Below, one piece after another: positions 57,530 to 64,000 of a DNA stretch of 64,000 nt. Position numbers and translations under genes: made by a program. The notes under the pieces are model-generated. The model searched no databases. It had not been told where the DNA came from and saw only the letters and a list, made by a program, of their open reading frames with translations. How positions within the stretch are numbered: position 1 is the stretch's first letter; every line of letters begins with the position of its first letter. The stretch spans positions 1,984,001 to 2,048,000 of the forward strand of contig JAITYX010000063.1 in assembly GCA_021018815.1 (NCBI GenBank), read 5' to 3'. This DNA comes from Talinum fruticosum. Taxonomy: Eukaryota; Streptophyta; Magnoliopsida; Caryophyllales; Talinaceae.

Positions 57530-58832
57530 CGGACTCCGGATACGCCGGCGGCGTCCAGTCGGAAGGAGGATGTGGCACCCCATAATGATAGTAGGCGTAA
57601 TGGGCAAGGTGCTCCAGGTGACCGACTCTACCGTCAAGACTCCTAAGGCTCGATTATTAGAGAGCATTATGTCGCGCAGCTCTCCTCGCCCCACATGAAG
57701 CCGATTGAGCCGATCAAGGATGGTCCGGAACATGGTGGTCTCAGCGGTGGAGGAAGAAGGAGGAGGCTCCTCGGTACCGGTATCCGCAGGTGGTGTGGTC
57801 GTTGTAGAAGAGGAGGTGCCCCTGTGATGGGATTGGCCCGCAACGATGGCTTGAGAATAGCACCAGTTGGCCATATCGGTGATGGTAGTGCGGCCCTTAT
57901 TGGGGAGAGCAAAGAAAGGCCTTCGTGGTGACGGACCCAGTAAATGCCGTTGATACACTCCATAATATCCATGTGAACCAAGGCACGTCCGTCGATGACG
58001 GAGCTGCAATGTAAGATGGGTAATATCGAGACGTCGAGCTCTAAACCGACGGCAAGTGCCGTGATCACCCCACCATGGGCAAGGACAGCGCTAGCACTAA
58101 AACATTGGGACTCGGATATGACCGAGAAGATGGATGCCACAGTTCACGTGATGACCATGCAGAGCAGCCCAAATCAGGAAAAGTTCGTCACTGCGCACGA
58201 GTGTTGTGGCTATCACCCGGGCAAACACGAGAATGGGCAAGGAACGTTGCAAAATGCGAATGACGAGGGTTGCAAAAGCGGTGGCTTTGGTTTGCCGTGC
58301 ATCATAGTCCGTGGCCTCGCGCATATCAGGAGAGCCCACAAAATACAACGGGCGCTCATTACAAGTAATGGACATGTAGAAATCAGTAGGCCGGTAACCT
58401 TCCATGTCCTTGCCAGTAACACCCCGATAATTAATATGAAGGCGGCGACGAATTCCTCACTAGACATCCCAAAATCTTGATTAAAAAGACGAAAAGAAAC
58501 CTCGGGTATGCCCAATTGGCCTTTTCTCCTATCCTCAAACTTGAATGAACTATAAAATTCCCGAACTAACCCCTGGTGGACTCCCCACCGAACATCGTTA
58601 GCAAACTCAAGTAATCCCAAAACATTAAGCAATTGACACAAGTCATCCCAAAGATCAATAGACTTCAAAAATTCAACATCAAAGTGTTTGGGGCACTAAT
58701 GGAACGTGATTCTAACTTTCCGTATCGATCATACTGAAAATCACTAGAGAAAACGATACCAAAGGGGTTGGAAGAATTACCTCGGGGTGAGCACCGACCC
58801 TGTAGTGTTCAAGCCCGCTTTGAAGGAGCCAT
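57530..58832 (-). pseudogene. Athila ORF in envelope position (ATHILA family), broken
   Basis: A degenerate reading starts MAPSKRA and is followed by LKSIDLWDDLCQLLNVLGLL, GLVREFYSSFKFEDRRKGQL, VSFRLFNQDFGMSSEEF, VLAHGGVITALAVGLELDV, GRTTITDMANWCYSQ and RLNRLHVGRGELRDIM. This is the order of the ATHILA ORF family that lies between integrase and the 3' LTR. Its function is not known; an envelope-like role is only suggested by position. At least four frame breaks separate the segments. Confidence 0.8.
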
Positions 58833-59284
58833 GGCCAGTCGTAAAAGTAGCGAGAGGAAGATGAAGTACCCGTGTGAAAATTCGAAGCTCGCTGTGGGAG
58901 CCCCGAAATGTGTGAAGAGAACCCACGAAAATCGGGCAAAAGGGGCCGAAATCGGCTGCGCCAACGGCGGTAACGACTTCAATAGCAAGTTGGGGCTTAC
59001 CTCAAGCTTCAAAATTGTAACAATGGAGGAGGAACTTGAGGAGAGAAAAAATCGCGAGAATTTGGTGGGACGGCGTGAGAAATGGAGATGGTGAGGGCGA
59101 AAATTGGGCTGGAGATGGTGATTGAAGGTCGAGTGGAAGGAATGGAGAGCTTCCGGGGCAAGGGAGAGGAGGCACGGCGTGGGGGAAGGGGAAGCACGAC
59201 GGTGCGTAGGGTTTTAGGGAGGAAGAAAGTGAAAGAATGGAAGGAGAAAACATAAAGCTGCGAATTTCAATCTGGGCAATTGCG

Positions 59285-59735
59285 TCGCACGACCAGAGTG
59301 CTTTACCCGTGCGTGACTCGTGCCACCCTACTAGCTGTTTTGAAAAATTTCACTGGGAAAGCGCACAACCCGTGCTAAAACCGTGCTTGCATTCGTGCCG
59401 ACCCACAGCAATTCCGGAAAAATTTGTCCGGGTAGGTCGCACAACTCGTGCTTCCACCGTGCTGCACCCGTGCTAGCATACGGCTTTTCCGGAAAATAAG
59501 TCTTGCCAAGCGCACAACCTCGTGCTTGCAATCGTGCTGCAACCGTGCCAACATGCGGCAATTCTGGAAAATAGTCATATGGGCAAGTGCACGACCCGTA
59601 CGGTACCCGTGCCGGACCCGTGCCGACCCACGGCTTTGCTGGGAAATTAGCGTAGTGCGAGACGAGCATGACCGGTGCGCAACTCGTGCTAAACCCGTGC
59701 CAGCCCACGACATTGTGAATAAATTCAGTTGTACA
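59285..59735 (-). repeat. Minisatellite, about six units of 73-76 bp, CGTGC-rich
   Basis: Each unit has CGCACAACYCGTGCT, one or two further CCGTGC steps, a CCCACGGC-like or CATACGGC step and TTCCGGAAAA or a variant. Units start at about 59285, 59359, 59434, 59510, 59586 and 59660. It lies in the non-coding gap between integrase and the Athila ORF. Related units occur in the LTR. Confidence 0.8.
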
Positions 59736-59762
59736 TCACCCCTTTTTTTTTTTTGAAAATAC

Positions 59763-60122
59763 CTAAACTAGAAAGCTAGAAAACTTGGGTTGCCTCCCAA
59801 GAAGTGCTTGTTTAAGGTCCCGAGCTTGACCAAAACTCCTTAGCCATTTGAAATGGGGGAAAGAGTGCTTGAAGCGCCCTGGAATAGGCTCTCCTTGGAG
59901 ATAGTGCTTGAGTCTTGAGCCGTTCACCTTGAATGTATCATTTTCATCACCACGGCCTATTTCGACAACCCCAAAAGGATGCACTTTGAAGACTTTATAT
60001 GGACCGGACCATCGAGAACGGAGCTTGCCGTAAAAGAGTTTCGATCTGGAATTGAACAATAGTACCAAATCACCCACATGAAACTCCCGTCTATTGATAT
60101 TTTTGTCATGCCAAGCCTTCAT
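59763..60122 (-). pseudogene. Athila pol C-terminal part
   Basis: Begins KAWHDKNINRREFHVGDLVL, then KLRSRWSGPYKVFKVHPFGV, and ends QALLGRQPKFSSFLV; the GRQP tail is typical of Athila/Tat pol. It follows the integrase core with a one-base frame change at about 60120. Confidence 0.85.
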
Positions 60123-61024
60123 GCGCCCTTGTAAATCATAGAGTTATCGTAAGCATCCCTCCGAATCTCATCTAGTTCATTGAGTTGGAGCGAGTCTTTC
60201 GTCCCCGCTGCTTGCAAATCAAAGTTGAGATGTCGCACCGCCCAATGAGTCCTAAACTCAAGCTCAACAGGGAAATGGCAAGGCTTCCCATATACCAAAC
60301 GATAGGGAGTAGTACCAATTGGGGTTTTAAAGGCCGTCCGATAAGCCCAAAGAGCATCATCAAGTTTATCCGCCCAATCTTTCCTGGAACTAGCAACCGT
60401 TCTCTCCAAAATGTGCTTGATTTCACGGTTGGAAATTTCCACTTGGCCGCTAGTTTGTGGATGATAGGCCAAACCTCTTTTATGTGACACACCATATTTA
60501 GCTAGCAAAGCCTCAAATTTCTTCTCAATGAAGTGTGTCCCATTGTCACTAATCACCACTCGAGGCACCCCAAACCCGGGAAATATGGTCTTCTTGAAAA
60601 ATCGAGAAACGACTCGAGCATCATTAGTGGGACTAGCAACGGCTTCAACCCATTTGGATACATAGTCTACTGCCACCAAAATAAACTTATTCCCCCTTGA
60701 GGAAGGAAATGGTCCCATAAAGTCAATGCCCCAAACATCAAATACCTCAATCTCCGGAATATAATTTAAGGGCATCTCATTCTTACGGGAAATGTTACCG
60801 CCGCTTTGACATCTATCACGACCCTTCACATAAGAATGAACATCTTTAAACAAGGAGGGCCAATAAAAACCAGCTTGAAGTACCTTAGCGAGTAGTCCGA
60901 GAAGTACTTCCATGCCCACCACAAGGTTGATCATGACAATGTGAAATGATTCTCGGGACTTCTGCGTAGGGAATGCACCTTCGAAAAATGCCGTCATTGC
61001 AAAACCGAAAAAGGTAAGGATCAT
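60119..61024 (-). pseudogene. Athila integrase
   Basis: The catalytic D-D-E triad is visible: D in [14 protein letters not shown] in [10 protein letters not shown] and E in [17 protein letters not shown]. The N-terminal zinc-binding region is damaged by frame breaks (only [15 protein letters not shown] and [10 protein letters not shown] remain readable). It inserts the element DNA into the genome in intact members. Confidence 0.9.
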
Positions 61025-61043
61025 CCCAAGAGTAAAATCGATG

Positions 61044-61601
61044 TCATGGAGGAACTTCTTTTCGGTGGTAACTCATGTCGGGTGGTAAAACTCCAGCAAC
61101 GAGATAATTGAAGATGTCGGCGAACCAAGGGAGTTCTCCCGTTGTGGCCGCCATTAGATGCTCATCAGGAAACGCATCGTCAATGGGGTGAGTATCACTT
61201 TCTACCAAGAGCCTGGATAAGTGGTCAGCTACCACATTCTCGCGCTCCTGCTTTATCTCATATTTCCAGATCAAATTCTTGCAGGAGAAGAATCCATCAT
61301 ATAAGACGAGGCTTGGCATCCTTCTTCTCCAAGCAAATGCTTCGGAGCGAGCATGGTCGGTGAAAACAATCACCTTGGAGCATAGGAGATAGGGGCGAAA
61401 CTTCTCAATAGCATACACCACGGCCAACAACTCCTTCTCTGTTGTGGTGTAATTTTGTTGGGCTCCATCAAGTGTTTTGCTCGCATAATAAATGACATGA
61501 GGCTTCTTGTCCCTTCGCTGCCCTAACACGGCTCCAACCGCGTGATCACTTACGTCGCATATAATCTCAAAGGGGAGATTCCAGTCCGGCGGTTGGATCA
61601 C
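61044..61601 (-). pseudogene. Athila RNase H
   Basis: Shows PFEIICDVSDHAVGAVLGQR, YYASKTLDGAQQNYTTTEKE and AVVYAIEKFRPYL then FTDHAR, the D-E-D residues of Ty3 RNase H. A frame break follows near 61350. Confidence 0.88.
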
Positions 61602-61639
61602 TTACGTCGTTAGTAAAATCAAACGGGACATCTTTGGTG

Positions 61640-62501
61640 AGGAGCTGAGTTAGAGGCTTAGCAATTTTGGAGAAGTCCTTAATAAAGCGGCGGTAAAGCC
61701 GACATGACCAAGGAAACTCCTTACCCCCTTGACGGAACTAGGGGAGGTAGTTTTTCAATAACCTCAATTTTGGCTCGATCGACCTCGATGCCCCGATTAG
61801 ACACAACATGACCCAAAACAACGCCCTCTTGTACCATGAAATGGCATTTTTCCCAATTCAAAACTAGGTTAACTTCTTCACATCTACTTAGCACTTTCTC
61901 AAGATTTTGCAAACAATGGTCAAAAGTGCTACCGTAAACAGAGAAGTCATCCATGAAGACTTCCATGATGTTTTCTATGAAATCGGAAAAAATAGCCATC
62001 ATGCATCGTTGGAAAGTGGCCGGGGCATTACATATACCAAAAGGCATCCTACGGTATGCAAAGGTACCATAGGGACATGTGAAGGTGGTCTTCTCTTGAT
62101 CATTTGGATGTATAGGGATTTGAAAAAACCGGAAAAACCATCCAAATAACAAAAGTATGAATGCCTGGCTAATCTCTCCAACATTTGGTCAATAAATGGG
62201 AGGGGAAATGGTCCTTCCGGGTGGCTTGATTCAATCTTCTATAGTCTATACACATACGCCACCCGGTAACTCGTCCTAGTGGAAATGAGCTCATTAGCCT
62301 CATTCTTGACCACGGTCATACCCCCTTTTTGGGTACTACTTGGACCGGACTTACACAATCACTATTTGCAATAGGATAGATAATCCCAGCCGTAAGCGGC
62401 TTGACAACTTCCTTTTTGACAACCTCTTGCATATTGGGATTCAATCGCCTTTGAGGTTGTCTAGAGGGCTTATGACCGTCGTCAAGATCAATTTTATGCA
62501 T
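61640..62501 (-). pseudogene. Athila reverse transcriptase
   Basis: Motifs GIIYPIANSDCVSPVQVVPK, FTCPYGTFAYRRMPFGICNA, the catalytic loop VFMDDFSVYG and NWEKCHFMVQEGVVLGHVVS. At least three frame breaks (about 62315, 62150 and 61725) prevent a full product. Confidence 0.88.
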
Positions 62502-63325
62502 ACGAAGGATGGACTAATTCCCTTGAGATCATCGATGCTATAACCAATGGCACTTCTATGCTTTCGAAGCACATTGAGAAGGTTTTCAAGCCGAGTGCCA
62601 CGTAATTCAGCATTAATAATCACGAGGAATGACTCATTAGGACCAAGAAATGCATACCTGAGATGGGAGGGTAGAGGTTTGAGCTCTACCTTGATGACAT
62701 GAATGGGAACTTCCTTGGTGTCCTTGGCGTCCGTGGCTTCTAAGTTGCATATGTCTAGGCTCCCATGCTTTGACAAAGATAGAGGAGCCACATCTAACAA
62801 CTCGGAATAGAGTGTTGCCTCCTCATATTTTCCTTTAGAACCATCACCCATTATGCATGCCTCCAAAGGATCTCGCACATGCCGATGTGGTAGCCACTCA
62901 TCATATATGATCTGCTCCAACACATCCACCTTACAACATGTGTCTTCGAGAGCGGGGGTGGATATAGACTTGGTGAGATTAAACTCCACCTTCTCTTCCC
63001 CAACATGCAATGATAGTTTGCCGTTCTTTACATCGATCATGGCTCTAGCAGTAGCGAGAAAAGGCCTTCCCAAAATGATTGGAATTTGTACATCTTCGGC
63101 CATTTCCATAACAACAAAGTCGCATGGGATGAAGAATTTTCCGACTTGAAGTGGCACATCTTCTAGAAGTCCAATGGGGAATTTGACAGATCGATCCGCT
63201 AACCGAAGAGAAATAGTGGTTGGCTTCAACTCTCCCATTTGAAGGCGCTTACAGATGGAGTAGGGCATAAGGCTAACACTTGCTCCAAGATCACACAAAG
63301 CCTTACTAATGGCTACATCTCCCAC
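62502..63325 (-). pseudogene. Athila aspartic protease region
   Basis: Contains KALCDLGASVSLMPYSICKR, with D-L-G in place of D-S/T-G as usual in this group, then LADRSVKFPIGLLEDVPLQV and VQIPIILGRPFLATARAM. Frame breaks lie on both sides. Confidence 0.88.
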
Positions 63326-63497
63326 AGAGCATGGTATGGTAAAACTACCCGGATCGAAAGCTTTGGGGGTAGCTTGTTTTGGATGATTGCATTACACTCC
63401 TCGGTGAGAGAAACGGTAGCATGTTCTAACAATTTCCCTTTGTTAGAAAGCATCTCCTTCAAAAATTTTGCATAGGATGGCATATCGGTGATGCCTT

Positions 63498-63914
63498 TTA
63501 AAAGGGAATGTTGATGTGCAACTTCTTCAACATCTCAATAAATCTGGAAAACTTCTTTTCCTCTTTCGCCTTCACAAGCCGTTGTGGAAATGGAATGGGA
63601 GGCTTGTAAGGTTTAGGTGATGGCATGGATGAACTCTCAATCAAAGCTGGCTCCTTTTCACTCTCCTTAGCAACATCCTCTACAACACCTTCCTTCTCAA
63701 TATCATGCACATCCTCGCTCTCCTTCTCCTTCCTCGTTTGATGCACCTTAGGGCCCTCTAACTCCTTCCCGCTCCTCAAGATAATGGCATTGATGTGCCC
63801 CTTAGTATTTGGCTCGGGTTGTGCTGGCAACTTCCCTTGGGATTGGGTAAGGTGGTTGACTTGTTGAGCAATTTGTGCAATTTGCGTCTCTAACATTTTT
63901 TGATGAGTAGACAA
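63498..63914 (-). pseudogene. Athila gag C-terminal part
   Basis: Contains QIAQIAQQVNHLTQSQGKLP, GHINAIILRSGKELEGPKV and PPIPFPQRLVKAKEEKKFSR, the standard segment before the protease in Athila/Tat gag. Upstream gag continues past the window. Confidence 0.85.
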
Positions 63915-64000
63915 TTGCTCATTAGTCTTGGTTTGAGCTTGGATGAAACTTTCTATGAGAGTTTCAAGGTTAGATTTCTGTGGAGGTGGAGGAGGAGGAT

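Larger units (their letters stand above)
54595..64000 (-). mobile_element. Athila-type Ty3 LTR retrotransposon, 3' LTR to gag, running past the window edge
   Basis: Order on the minus strand from the right: gag end, protease, reverse transcriptase, RNase H, integrase, minisatellite, ORF in envelope position, polypurine tract, 3' LTR. The protease D-L-G-A-S motif, the GRQP ending of pol and the Athila-family ORF after pol identify the Athila group of Ty3 elements. The 5' LTR and most of gag lie beyond 64000. All reading frames are broken. It inserted into the MULE; GTTGG (54590-54594) is the candidate left target duplication. Confidence 0.9.

Noticed and set aside
59331..59756. Several open frames on both strands over the minisatellite
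   Set aside because: The 73-76-bp period and GC-rich units keep several frames open by chance; no protein is implied.
1..64000. CRISPR arrays, operons, tRNA or rRNA genes, or an organelle or bacterial insert
   Set aside because: No regularly spaced identical repeats with unique spacers, no tRNA cloverleaf text and no prokaryotic gene order was seen; everything recognisable is plant nuclear.

Overview
This window is nuclear DNA of a flowering plant. The evidence is GT-AG introns, long AT-rich intergenic stretches, CT-rich 5' leaders, plant-specific gene families (REVEILLE MYB, sucrose synthase, caffeate-type O-methyltransferase, F-box) and plant retrotransposons (plant L1-type LINE, Ty1/copia, Athila-type Ty3). 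I cannot name the species. I found no CRISPR array, operon or tRNA/rRNA gene.

Left half (about 4.2-30.3 kb) is the gene-bearing part. A REVEILLE/LHY-CCA1-like MYB gene (5212-7761, +) has six clear coding exons and a promoter with two G-boxes and a CCA1-binding-type site. About 7.3 kb of non-coding DNA follows. Next is a phloem-type (group III, SUS5/6/7-like) sucrose synthase gene (19575-15071, -) with about 15 exons, an F-box gene (22253-21240, -) with a broken tandem copy beside it, and a SET-domain gene of the SDG40 type (30280-23214, -) whose introns hold a LINE fragment, a hAT-type MITE and a second inverted-repeat element.

Right half (30.5-64 kb) is mostly nested transposable elements. 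A full-length but decayed LINE (30585-39058, 13-bp target duplication) was split by a 2.7-kb solo LTR (33422-36119, 5-bp duplication). A gag-only Ty1/copia element (40280-43094, -) has both LTRs, PBS, PPT and a perfect 5-bp duplication. After a decayed F-box pseudogene and repeats comes one gene, a COMT-like O-methyltransferase (48413-49975, +) with altered SAM-binding and active-site-loop residues. A broken Mutator-like (MULE) transposase (51577-54594, +) is cut off by an Athila-type Ty3 element on the minus strand (54595 to beyond the right edge). That element shows its 3' LTR, PPT, envelope-position ORF, a ~75-bp minisatellite and decayed pol/gag.

An important caution: the sucrose synthase exon 10 and the last SDG40 exon contain three one-base reading-frame losses, each in or next to a mononucleotide run, while everything else in these genes (splice sites, phases, motifs) is intact. 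That pattern looks more like consensus errors in a draft assembly than gene death. The apparent frameshifts in the transposons are far denser and are real decay at least in part.

I see no gene cluster or novel multi-gene system. The most noteworthy items are the precisely bounded nested insertions, the gag-only copia element, the CGTGC-rich repeat shared by the Athila LTR and its internal minisatellite, and the divergent COMT-like enzyme.
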